A stretch of DNA of 23,883 nt from AG1 sp035559775 (GTDB lineage: Archaea; Thermoproteota; Thermoprotei_A; Sulfolobales; AG1). Under the pieces are notes generated by a model that saw only the letters and a list, made by a program, of their open reading frames with translations, was not told the DNA's origin and searched no databases. Every line of letters begins with the position of its first letter. The stretch's first letter is position 1. A program made the translations under genes and the position numbers. The DNA lies in assembly GCA_035559775.1 (NCBI GenBank), contig DATMAU010000047.1, positions 1-23,883 on the forward strand, in the 5' to 3' direction. Shown here one piece after another: positions 1 to 7,055 of the stretch.

Positions 1-275
1 GGTTTATAAGATAAGAGTTGATATTGAATCGTAGTTCTGTGGGGATATTATATAAGCTCTATATTTTTACGGAAATGCCAACCCACGATGAGGGTAGAGA
101 TAAAAACCCGAGTGGCAGGTTAAATAAGACCAGGATATAGAGTTTCCCCACAGCTATGAACCAGAGCAAAGCTATGAAGAGAGAGCTGTGGGTAGAGATC
201 ACACCGAAAGAGTGGAGGCCAGTGATAAAGGATCCTATGAAAGGAGAGCCCCGAGGCCCATGAAGCCTGAACCCC
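1..275 (+). repeat. Copy A of a duplicated promoter-led element, probable structured ncRNA
   Basis: This stretch recurs near the right end (23147-23406) in the same orientation. Positions 169-208 are 40 bases identical to 23257-23296, and similarity continues on both sides from the TATA-like start to an AAGCCTGAACCCC-type end. It opens with a TATA-like box (3-9). It has no open frame shared with copy B, so a non-coding RNA or a MITE-like mobile remnant is more likely than a protein. CCCACAGCT (147-155) pairs perfectly with AGCTGTGGG (184-192). A segment private to copy A (about 75-120) can form a nested hairpin (GCCA/TGGC outside, GGGT/ACCC inside). The element converges on the tRNA at 280-353. 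Its true left edge may lie outside the window. RNA identity is inference; the repeat is seen directly. Confidence 0.6.
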
Positions 276-279
276 GAGA

Positions 280-353
<74 letters not shown>

Positions 354-375
354 TCTATATGGTGGTATTCTTGGG

Positions 376-388
376 GGTTTATAGCTTT
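376..388 (-). promoter_or_regulatory. TATA/BRE of the CAT-anticodon tRNA gene
   Basis: On the minus strand AAAAGCTATAAACC lies with its TATA core about 27 bp upstream of the tRNA 5' end at 353, the normal archaeal TBP/TFB spacing. The call rests on motif and spacing only. Confidence 0.6.
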
Positions 389-432
389 TGTTATAACAAA
401 CCTCTAGCTCGAAGCCCGGGATCTCTCTAGAT

Positions 433-468
433 CTTTATACATAACGCTCGTTTTGTATGCTTATAATC
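433..468 (+). promoter_or_regulatory. Probable promoter(s) of the S13 ribosomal operon
   Basis: Two TATA-like boxes are present: CTTTATAC (433-440) and CTTATAAT (about 460-467). The second would place the transcript start near 490, just ahead of the GTG chosen for S13 (501), giving a very short leader. The first would allow a start at ATG 480. This is inference from spacing. Confidence 0.45.
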
Positions 469-500
469 TTCTTCGCTATATGTGTATTAGTGTGGTGTGT

Positions 501-968
501 GTGAGCGAGGAGACGGCTTTTATAGTTAGAATCGCTAATACAGATCTCCCTGGGATGCTTTCAGTGCCATTAGCACTATCTAGGATCAAGGGTATTGGGT
601 ATAATACGGCTCTTGCTATTTGTAAGAGCCTTGGCATAGATCCCAGGGCTAAGCTTGGAAGGCTTGATCAAGAAACATTATCCAAGATAGAGGCTGCTGT
701 GAAGGATCTAGCAGCCTTCGGCTTCCCACCGTGGATGCTTAATAGGAGAAAAGATCTGGAGAGTGGGAGGGATACTCATCTCGTGGGAAGCGATCTCCTG
801 CTCGTAGTTAGAGAGGATATTGAGAGAATGAAGAGGACCAAGAGCTGGAAAGGGATAAGACACGCTCTGGGTCTTAAGGTGAGGGGGCAGAGGACAGCCA
901 CCACGGGAAGGACAGGGATCACTGTGGGTGTTAGGAAGAAGAAAGAAGGGCAACAGCAACAAAAGTAA
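501..968 (+). CDS. rps13: 30S ribosomal protein S13 (uS13)
   Basis: Small-subunit head protein that contacts 16S rRNA and bridges to the large subunit. The sequence shows the S13 fold: an N-terminal FIVRIANTDLPG strand, an IKGIGYN helix-turn segment, and the basic C-terminal tail HALGLKVRGQRTATTG...RKKK. From GTG 501 the protein is 155 aa, close to the usual archaeal length. The frame stays open upstream (ATG 480 and a TTG at 453 are possible), but the extra residues are hydrophobic and not S13-like. The archaeal family begins a few residues before the FIVRIA strand, so GTG 501 is preferred. It is the first gene of the operon, 13 bp before S4. Confidence 0.95.
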   Translation: MSEETAFIVRIANTDLPGMLSVPLALSRIKGIGYNTALAICKSLGIDPRAKLGRLDQETLSKIEAAVKDLAAFGFPPWMLNRRKDLESGRDTHLVGSDLLLVVREDIERMKRTKSWKGIRHALGLKVRGQRTATTGRTGITVGVRKKKEGQQQQK

Positions 969-981
969 ATAGGTGATCGCT

Positions 982-1476
982 ATGGGTGATCCGAAAAAGT
1001 CTAGGAAGAAGTGGGAGAGACCAGGCCATCCGTGGATCAAGGCCAGGCTTGAGGAGGAGATGAGGCTCATGGGCGAGTATGGCTTAAGGAATAAGAAGGA
1101 GATCTGGAGAGCCCAGACTCTTTTGAGAAGGATAAGGGCTAGGGCTAGATCTCTACTAGCACTTCCACCAGATGTTAGGGCTAAAGAGGAGGCTGAACTT
1201 GTTAACAAGCTATACCACATGGGGCTTCTGAGGAGCTCCACAGCATCTCTAGACGATATACTGGGGATAAGTGTAAGCGATGTTCTTGAGAGAAGACTCC
1301 AGACTATAGTATATAAAAAGGGTCTTGCAAAGAGCATCCATACTGCTAGACAACTCATAGTCCACGGGCATATAGCGATAGCTGGGAGAAGGGTTACATC
1401 ACCTGGCCACCTGGTATCGAGAGATGAGGAGGAGCTTATAGGCTTCTACAGAGCAAGAGTTGCAGAGGCAGGGTGA
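982..1476 (+). CDS. rps4: 30S ribosomal protein S4 (uS4)
   Basis: Primary 16S rRNA-binding and assembly protein. The start MGDPKKSRKKWERPGHPW is the archaeal/eukaryotic S9e-type S4 N-terminus. The S4 RNA-binding domain follows (RRLQTIVYKKGLAKSIHTAR, then HGHIAIAGRRVTSPGHLV). ATG 982 is chosen over GTG 973 because it fits the conserved N-terminus and has GGTGATC (972-978) as Shine-Dalgarno site. Length is 164 aa. The S11 start lies 4 bp after the stop, as expected for translational coupling. Confidence 0.96.
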   Translation: MGDPKKSRKKWERPGHPWIKARLEEEMRLMGEYGLRNKKEIWRAQTLLRRIRARARSLLALPPDVRAKEEAELVNKLYHMGLLRSSTASLDDILGISVSDVLERRLQTIVYKKGLAKSIHTARQLIVHGHIAIAGRRVTSPGHLVSRDEEELIGFYRARVAEAG

Positions 1477-1480
1477 GAAC

Positions 1481-1882
1481 ATGTCGCTAGCTTCTAGAGA
1501 GCTTAGGTGGGGTATAGCCCATATATATGCTTCTTTCAACAACACACACGTGCATATAACAGATCTCTCAGGGGCCGAGACAATAGCTAAGGGCTCGGGC
1601 GGTGTTGTGGTTAAGGCTGATAGGGAGAAGCCATCTCCATACGCAGCAATGATGGTAGCCTACAAAGTAGCCCAAGAAGCTATGGAGAAGGGTTTCACAG
1701 CAATCCATATTAAGGTGAGAGCCCCCGGAGGTCACGGGCCAAAGACCCCTGGTCCAGGGGCACAGCCAGCTATAAGGGCTTTAGCCAGGGCTGGCTTTGT
1801 TATTGGGAGAATAGAGGATGTAACGCCAATACCCCACGATACTACTAGAAGGCCTGGTGGTAGAAGGGGTAGGAGGGTCTAG
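1481..1882 (+). CDS. rps11: 30S ribosomal protein S11 (uS11)
   Basis: Platform protein of the small subunit that lines the mRNA exit side. Family signatures are clear: WGIAHIYASFNNTHVHITDLSG, GGVVVKADREKPSPYAA, IKVRAPGGHG, and the basic tail TRRPGGRRGRRV. ATG 1481 is preferred over an ATG 21 bases upstream because GGTGAG (1471-1476, overlapping the S4 stop) serves it as ribosome binding site. Length is 133 aa, standard. RpoD follows after 9 bp. Confidence 0.96.
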   Translation: MSLASRELRWGIAHIYASFNNTHVHITDLSGAETIAKGSGGVVVKADREKPSPYAAMMVAYKVAQEAMEKGFTAIHIKVRAPGGHGPKTPGPGAQPAIRALARAGFVIGRIEDVTPIPHDTTRRPGGRRGRRV

Positions 1883-1891
1883 GGATCCGCA

Positions 1892-2782
1892 TTGTCTACT
1901 CAGGGTTCTGCTAAAATAGAGGTAGAGGTTCTTAGGAGAGACGATATATCCGTAGAGCTGGTTGTAAGAGGAGTACCACTCCCAGTGCTCAACGCTATCA
2001 GGAGGATCATGCAGTTAGAAGTCCCAACAGCAGCTGTTGAGGATGTTATATTCTATGAGAACAATACCCCAATATATGATGAGATAATAGCCCATAGACT
2101 AGCTATGCTACCAATACTCTCAGAAGACGCTCTCAGAAAACTCCGATCTCCTGACGAGTGTTATAGATGCTTCCAGGAACCCTCTGGAATGACTCCTGAG
2201 GAGATGTCTAAAGAGTGTGGGGGTTGCTTCACCATAATGAGGTTCCAGGGGGAGGCTGGGTCAGAGCCCATAGTGGTTCATGCGGGGGATCTGAAGACAG
2301 ATGATCCTGATATAAGACCCTCATACCCAGAGATCCCTATAACGGTGATAGGTCCTGGTCAGAGGATAGCTTTTGATGCGAGAATAAGGCTTGGGAGGGG
2401 TATTGAGCATATTAAGTGGAGCCCTGTAACTGTTGCCGGGACTAGGTATGTTGCCAACATATCCACGAACAGGGTTTCTAAGGATATGTTCTCAGAGGCT
2501 GAGAAATGTGTTGAGGTATGTCCTGTAAAGATCCTGGGTTTCAATAAAGAGGAGGGCAGGATAGAGGTGAGCGATATATATAAGTGCACTCTATGCATGC
2601 AGTGTGTCAAGAGATGCCCTCCAGAATCTATAGATGTAAAGCCGAGACCTGATGAGTATATATTGTTCTACGAATCGGCTGGACAGCTGGGTGTTAAAAC
2701 AATAGCGATTCAGGCGGTAGATATACTTATAAGCAAGATAGATCACTTAATAGATCAGGTGAAAAGTCTCAAAGGTGGCTAG
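1892..2782 (+). CDS. rpoD: DNA-directed RNA polymerase subunit D (Rpo3) with ferredoxin-like domain
   Basis: Archaeal counterpart of bacterial alpha and eukaryotic Rpb3, which dimerises with RpoL to nucleate polymerase assembly. Residues 1-60 carry the alpha-like dimerisation motif LPVLNAIRRIMQLEVPTAAV. Cys pairs 90/93 and 109/112 form a probable zinc site. Residues about 205-250 form a ferredoxin-like insertion: Cys206 and Cys210, then CxxCxxCxxxCP at 232, 235, 238 and 242. One [4Fe-4S] cluster (Cys210 plus 232/235/238) is expected, and Cys206 and Cys242 are left over. It starts with TTG after GGATCC. Length is 296 aa, slightly longer than the roughly 265-aa Sulfolobus homologue. L18e follows after 2 bp. 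Confidence 0.95.
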   Translation: MSTQGSAKIEVEVLRRDDISVELVVRGVPLPVLNAIRRIMQLEVPTAAVEDVIFYENNTPIYDEIIAHRLAMLPILSEDALRKLRSPDECYRCFQEPSGMTPEEMSKECGGCFTIMRFQGEAGSEPIVVHAGDLKTDDPDIRPSYPEIPITVIGPGQRIAFDARIRLGRGIEHIKWSPVTVAGTRYVANISTNRVSKDMFSEAEKCVEVCPVKILGFNKEEGRIEVSDIYKCTLCMQCVKRCPPESIDVKPRPDEYILFYESAGQLGVKTIAIQAVDILISKIDHLIDQVKSLKGG

Positions 2783-2784
2783 GT

Positions 2785-3147
2785 ATGGGGAGAACAGGGC
2801 CTACTAACTATATTTTGAGAATAACGATCGATGAGCTCTTAAAAGCATCAGCTAGGAATAAAGCCCCTGTATGGAGATATGTGGCTGAGATGCTTTCCAA
2901 GGACTCGAGATCCAGGGTTGTTGTGAATCTATCAAAGATCGAGAGGTATGCTGAGGAGGGCGATATCGTGGTGATCCCGGGCAAGGTTCTGGGCGGAGGG
3001 ATCCTTAGGAAGAGGGTAACGATAGCTGCTGCACAGTTCTCAAAAACAGCTCTAGAGAAGATCAGGTTATCAGGTTCTAGGCATATGCATTTATTAGATC
3101 TATTGAAAGAGAATCCAGAAGGTAGGGGGGTGAGGATCCTAGCATGA
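2785..3147 (+). CDS. rpl18e: 50S ribosomal protein L18e (eL18)
   Basis: Large-subunit protein of archaea and eukaryotes, related in fold to L15. Recognised from the N-terminal GPTNYILRITIDELLKASA, the central VVIPGKVLGGGILRKRVTIAA and the C-terminal ENPEGRGVRIL. It is 120 aa, the usual archaeal size. The ATG lies 2 bp after the rpoD stop, and its own stop overlaps the L13 start (ATGA at 3144-3147), so the two are translationally coupled. Confidence 0.95.
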   Translation: MGRTGPTNYILRITIDELLKASARNKAPVWRYVAEMLSKDSRSRVVVNLSKIERYAEEGDIVVIPGKVLGGGILRKRVTIAAAQFSKTALEKIRLSGSRHMHLLDLLKENPEGRGVRILA

Positions 3148-3629
3148 GCATACTTAAATCAGTATTAGATGAGATCTCTAGAAAAGCAGGGCCTGGAAGA
3201 ACAGTTGTTATAGATGCTGAGAACACGATACTGGGTAGAATGTGCACCATAATAGCGAAGCTCCTGCTAGATGGCTATAGAGTATATGTTATAAATGCTG
3301 AGAAAGCAGTAGTATCTGGTGAGAGAAGAAGGGTTATCGAGGGTTATAAACTCTTCCTAAAGGTTAGAACCCATAGAAACCCCTATAGAAATGGTATTAG
3401 GAGACCCAGAACACCTATAAATATTATCAAGAGGACAGTGAGGGGCATGCTCCCGAAAGAGCGTACAAGAGGCATGGAGGCGCTAAAGAGGCTCAAGGTA
3501 TATATAGGCACTCCAGAAGAGCTCTCAAAGCTACCCAGGGTAAGGCTAGAGATAGCTGATGCGTCAAGGCTTAATGGTAGTTATGTTTATCTAGGAGATA
3601 TAGCTAGGGAGCTTGGGTGGAGGAGATGA
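3144..3629 (+). CDS. rpl13: 50S ribosomal protein L13 (uL13)
   Basis: Large-subunit assembly protein. Signatures are VVIDAENTILGRMCTIIAKLLLDG (strand and helix), YVINAEKAVVSGER, and the archaeal form of the central motif, HRNPYRNGIRRPRTPINIIKRTVRGMLP. Length is 161 aa. The start overlaps the L18e stop by 4 bases and the stop overlaps the S9 start the same way (ATGA at 3626-3629). Confidence 0.95.
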   Translation: MSILKSVLDEISRKAGPGRTVVIDAENTILGRMCTIIAKLLLDGYRVYVINAEKAVVSGERRRVIEGYKLFLKVRTHRNPYRNGIRRPRTPINIIKRTVRGMLPKERTRGMEALKRLKVYIGTPEELSKLPRVRLEIADASRLNGSYVYLGDIARELGWRR

Positions 3630-4042
3630 GCGAGCAGGAGAAAATAGTTATAGCTACTGGGAAGAGGAAGACAGCTGTCGCTAGAGCCGTTATTAGGAGG
3701 GGGAGCGGTAGGGTGAGGATCAATGGAACACCTGTTGAGCTAATCCCCATAGAGGTGGCTAGGATAAAGATCATGGAGCCCCTCCTACTGGTTGGTAAGA
3801 AGATCAGGGAGAGCATAGATATAGATGTCAAGGTATCTGGCGGCGGCTTCATGTCCCAGGCGGAAGCCTGTAGAATGGCTATAGCTAGGGGGCTTGTCTC
3901 TTTCTTCAGCGACTTCCAAGAGGTTGTTAAGATCTTCAGGGAGTATGATAGGACAATGCTCTCAGGCGATCCCAGGGGCACGGAGCCTGAGAAGTGGATG
4001 AGATACTCAGCTAGGAGGTTTAGGCAGAAGTCATACAGGTGA
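3626..4042 (+). CDS. rps9: 30S ribosomal protein S9 (uS9)
   Basis: Head protein whose C-terminal tail reaches the P-site tRNA. Motifs are VIATGKRKTAVARAVIRRGSGRVRING near the N-terminus, a GGGFMSQAEACRMAIARGL helix, and the basic end RRFRQKSYR, the universal tRNA-contacting tail. ATG 3626 is chosen over GTG 3617 because it gives the normal N-terminus, is served by GGTGGAGG (3616-3623) and overlaps the L13 stop in the operon's ATGA pattern. Length is 138 aa. Confidence 0.95.
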   Translation: MSEQEKIVIATGKRKTAVARAVIRRGSGRVRINGTPVELIPIEVARIKIMEPLLLVGKKIRESIDIDVKVSGGGFMSQAEACRMAIARGLVSFFSDFQEVVKIFREYDRTMLSGDPRGTEPEKWMRYSARRFRQKSYR

Positions 4043-4046
4043 TCCT

Positions 4047-4247
4047 ATGATAATCCCTGTCCGTTGCTTTACATGCGGATACCCTGTGTCGAGGCACTGG
4101 GAGGAGTTCTCTAGAAGGGTTGCTGCTGGCGAGGATCCCAAGAATGTTCTCGACTCTCTTGGTGTGAAGAGGTATTGTTGTAGAAGGATTCTTCTAGCCC
4201 ACGTACCCCTTGTAAACGATATAATATACTACTCGAGAAAACTATAG
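4047..4247 (+). CDS. rpoN: DNA-directed RNA polymerase subunit N (Rpo10)
   Basis: Small zinc-binding subunit equivalent to Rpb10, which packs on the RpoD/RpoL platform. The four zinc ligands are visible as the family's atypical set: CFTC (Cys7, Cys10) and the adjacent pair YCCRR (Cys44, Cys45). Length is 66 aa, as usual. It sits 4 bp after S9 and 11 bp before S2. Confidence 0.96.
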   Translation: MIIPVRCFTCGYPVSRHWEEFSRRVAAGEDPKNVLDSLGVKRYCCRRILLAHVPLVNDIIYYSRKL

Positions 4248-4258
4248 GTGGTGGGTTT

Positions 4259-4933
4259 ATGAGCAGCTATGAAGAGGCGGGAGGCTCTGAGGAGATACAG
4301 AAAGAGTCTGCAATGGCCACTAAATACGCTACCGTGGAGCTCCTAGTCCCAGTAGATCTATACCTCTCATCGGGAGTGCATATAGGGACATATTTCTCCA
4401 ACAAGCAGCTTGAGAAATTCATATACAGAGTTAGACCCGACGGTCTCTATATCCTAGATGTGAGGAAGATAGATGAGAGGATAAGGGTCGCGGCAAAATT
4501 CGTAGCAACGTTCGAGCCAAGCTCTGTTGTAGCTGTTGGTGGGAGGCAGTATAGCTTCAAGCCTGTGGAGATGTTTGCAAAACTAACGGGAGGTAAAGCT
4601 GTGCTTGGGAGGTTCATGCCGGGAACATTCACAAACCCCCGCTTCAGCGGCTATATAGAGCCCGAGGTGGTTATAATATCAGACCCCAGGGTTGATACAC
4701 AGGCTCTCACAGAGGCTATGGAGATCGGGGTGCCTGTAGTTGCTTTCGTAAGTACCGATGCCAGGATCTCGGGGATAGATCTGGTTATACCGGGTAATAA
4801 TAAGGGTAGGAAATCACTAGCACTGCTATACTACCTCCTAACAAGACAGGTTCTTAGGGAGAGAGGACAGCTAGGCGCTTCACAAGAACTCCCCGTACCA
4901 CTCGAAGAGTTCGAGGCAAAGGTGGTGATTTGA
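4259..4933 (+). CDS. rps2: 30S ribosomal protein S2 (uS2)
   Basis: Small-subunit protein at the head-body junction, archaeal SA-type. Diagnostic segments are LYLSSGVHIGTYFSNKQLEKFIY, DGLYILDVRKIDERIRVAAKF, GRFMPGTFTNP and IVIPGNNKGRKSLALLYYLL-like residues near 180-195. An acidic N-terminal extension of about 20 residues precedes the conserved core. ATG 4259 is kept because GGTGGTGGG (4248-4256) sits just upstream. Length is 224 aa. The stop overlaps the MEMO start by 3 bases. Confidence 0.95.
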   Translation: MSSYEEAGGSEEIQKESAMATKYATVELLVPVDLYLSSGVHIGTYFSNKQLEKFIYRVRPDGLYILDVRKIDERIRVAAKFVATFEPSSVVAVGGRQYSFKPVEMFAKLTGGKAVLGRFMPGTFTNPRFSGYIEPEVVIISDPRVDTQALTEAMEIGVPVVAFVSTDARISGIDLVIPGNNKGRKSLALLYYLLTRQVLRERGQLGASQELPVPLEEFEAKVVI

Positions 4934-5790
4934 AGAAGAGAAGATACCCAGCTGTTGCCGGGTATTTTTACGAGGCTGATAGAGAGCAGCTTATCAAGAG
5001 AATCGAGTGGTCATACAACCACCCCTTAGGCGTTGGCAAGCTCCCTGTTAGGGATGCCCCGAGGGATAGGCGTGCGAGGCTCTTCATAGCACCGCATGCT
5101 GGCTATATGTATAGCGGTCCAGTCGCTTCCCACACATATTACCATATATCGCTCTCAGGAAACCCGGGTACCTTTATAATAGCAGGGCCCAACCATAGCG
5201 GTATAGGCTCTATGGTGGCAACTGTTATTGAGTATGTATGGGAGACACCTTTAGGAGAGGTTGAGGTTGATAGCGAGCTTGCTAAGGCGATAGCTAGGAA
5301 TAGTAGTTTCCTCGATATAGATGATATCCCCCACGAGAACGAGCACTCAATAGAGGTTCAAATACCATTCCTCCAACACATATTCGGATCCAGTTTCAAG
5401 ATAGTACCAATAGCTATGGCTATGCAAACTATAGAGGCAGCCAGAGATCTGGCTAATGCTATAGCAAAGGCTGTTGAGACGCTCAGTAGAGATGTGATCT
5501 ATATAGCCTCGACCGATTGGTCCCACTACGAACACCATGAGCCAACCGTGAAGAAAGATCTTGAGGCTCTATCATATGTCGAGAGACTCGATCCAGAGGG
5601 TTTCTATAGATATATAATAGAGAGAAACGTCACAGCATGCGGTCCGGGGCCGACGATGGTTTTCATATATCTAGCGAAGATCTGGGGGTATAAGAAGGCA
5701 AGGATCTTTAAATACGCCACATCGGGAGATGTGACAGGCGAGAAAGCCTGGGTAGTTGGATATGCGTCAGCAACAGCTGTTTATGAATAA
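4930..5790 (+). CDS. MEMO-family protein (AmmeMemoRadiSam system protein B)
   Basis: Member of the MEMO1 / AMMECR1-Memo-radical-SAM family, structurally related to class III ring-cleaving dioxygenases; the archaeal reaction is not established. Visible metal-site residues are FIAPHAGYMYSG (His about 55), a FIIAGPNHSG loop (His about 87), a NEHSIEVQIPFLQ segment, and STDWSHYE further on. The start is TTG at 4930 with GGTGGTGA (4921-4928) upstream, overlapping the S2 stop. It is 286 aa, normal for the family. In other crenarchaea MEMO genes also follow the S2 operon and precede mevalonate-pathway genes; here aRF1 follows instead. Confidence 0.9.
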   Translation: MKKRRYPAVAGYFYEADREQLIKRIEWSYNHPLGVGKLPVRDAPRDRRARLFIAPHAGYMYSGPVASHTYYHISLSGNPGTFIIAGPNHSGIGSMVATVIEYVWETPLGEVEVDSELAKAIARNSSFLDIDDIPHENEHSIEVQIPFLQHIFGSSFKIVPIAMAMQTIEAARDLANAIAKAVETLSRDVIYIASTDWSHYEHHEPTVKKDLEALSYVERLDPEGFYRYIIERNVTACGPGPTMVFIYLAKIWGYKKARIFKYATSGDVTGEKAWVVGYASATAVYE

Positions 5791-5844
5791 TAGAGAGTCT
5801 TGATCTAGGCTCACCTATATCTATAGAGCACTCGTAGAGGTAAC

Positions 5845-5852
5845 ATTTAAAC
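5845..5852 (+). promoter_or_regulatory. TATA-like box upstream of aRF1
   Basis: CATTTAAACC lies in the 100-bp gap between MEMO and aRF1. A transcript start about 25 bp downstream would fall near 5873-5880, immediately before the conserved aRF1 coding region. That fits a leaderless or very short leader, which matters because no standard start codon exists there. Confidence 0.4.
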
Positions 5853-5890
5853 CACCCGGTAGCCAGATATATTATCGGGGATTTCTATTT

Positions 5891-6985
5891 AGCGAGCTCG
5901 TAGTTGATAGGAGGAAGCTGAAGCAGATAATATCGTATCTAAAGACATGGCAGGCTAGCGCAACAATACTACTCAGCCTCTACATACCCCCAGGAAGACC
6001 TGTTGCCGATGTTCTCGAGGTTCTTAGGAGGGAGCTATCCATAGCACAGAATATAAAGCTTAAGAGGACAAGGGATGCTGTGGAGACAGCTCTATCCATG
6101 GCTATAGATAGGCTGTCAAAGATACCGAAGATCCCTCAGAACGGTCTCGTTATCTTCGCAGGCGTCAACCCAGACACAGGTGATCAGGTTTCGTTCGTAT
6201 TCTCACCACCAGACCCCGTGCCCCTCTATTACTATAGAACTGATAAGTGGTTCCACACAGAGTTCCTCGAGCCGATGGTTGAGGAGTCAGAGGTATTTGG
6301 GATCATTATTGTTGAGAGGGATCAAGCGACAATAGCGATTCTAAAGCCAAGCGGTTTCCTAATACTCGAGGAGATAGAGGACTACATACCTGGAAAGCAT
6401 TCGAAAGGTGGGCAGAGTCAGAGGAGATACGATAGGATCATAGAACAGATGGTTGAGGATTTCTACAAAAAAGTCGGCGAGAGGGCTTCCAGGTATTTCA
6501 TACCACTGCTCGAAGAGAAAAAACTTAAAGGAGTCTTGATCGGGGGGCCTGGTTATGCTAAACTGGATTTTGTTAGAGGAGACTATCTCGACTATAGGCT
6601 GAAAAGCCTCATTATAGGGGAGCCTTATGATGTGTCTTACCAAGGCGAGCCGGGGGTGAGGGAGATCATTATGAAAGCTTCTAACGCTATAAAGGGTCAG
6701 AGATATATAGAGGCTATAAACGCTGTAGAGGAGTTCAAGATCCACTTGGCTAAAGACGATGGGCTGGCCCTCTACGGAGTTAGCGAGATAAAGAAAGCCT
6801 TAGAGATGGGTGCTGTCAGGAGGATAGTTATTCTCGAGGAATCTAGCGAGGCCGACGAGCTAGAGAAGCTGGCTAAGAGTAGGGGAGCTGAGGTTCATTT
6901 CATAAGCAGCTCACTACCAGAAGGCGAGTGGATCAAAAAGACATTCGGCGATGCCATAGCGATACTTAGGTACAGACTTGAATAG
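5891..6985 (+). CDS. prf1: Peptide chain release factor aRF1 (start codon not identifiable)
   Basis: Class I release factor that reads all three stop codons and triggers peptidyl-tRNA hydrolysis. The N-terminal domain has KTWQASATILLSLYIPPG, then the NIK motif as NIKLKRTRDAV. The catalytic GGQ sits in GKHSKGGQSQRR near residue 174, followed by GVLIGGPGYAK and the C-terminal domain. In frame, no ATG, GTG or TTG occurs between the upstream stop (5801-5803) and GTG 6080, yet residues encoded from about 5891 match the family. Starting at GTG 6080 would delete about 63 conserved residues including NIK. I give the conserved limit 5891 (364 aa, a normal length). A rare start codon or a sequence error is possible. 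Confidence 0.9.
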   Translation, partial: SELVVDRRKLKQIISYLKTWQASATILLSLYIPPGRPVADVLEVLRRELSIAQNIKLKRTRDAVETALSMAIDRLSKIPKIPQNGLVIFAGVNPDTGDQVSFVFSPPDPVPLYYYRTDKWFHTEFLEPMVEESEVFGIIIVERDQATIAILKPSGFLILEEIEDYIPGKHSKGGQSQRRYDRIIEQMVEDFYKKVGERASRYFIPLLEEKKLKGVLIGGPGYAKLDFVRGDYLDYRLKSLIIGEPYDVSYQGEPGVREIIMKASNAIKGQRYIEAINAVEEFKIHLAKDDGLALYGVSEIKKALEMGAVRRIVILEESSEADELEKLAKSRGAEVHFISSSLPEGEWIKKTFGDAIAILRYRLE

Positions 6986-7055
6986 CCTTTAAATCCCTGA
7001 GCATTAGATTGAGGCTATATGGTGTTAAAAATACAGGATCTATTTAGCTCGGAGT

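Noticed and set aside
708..1358. 216-codon open frame on the minus strand
   Set aside because: It lies antisense to S13 and S4, whose protein motifs are unmistakable; the translated product is a low-complexity Ser/Leu shadow.
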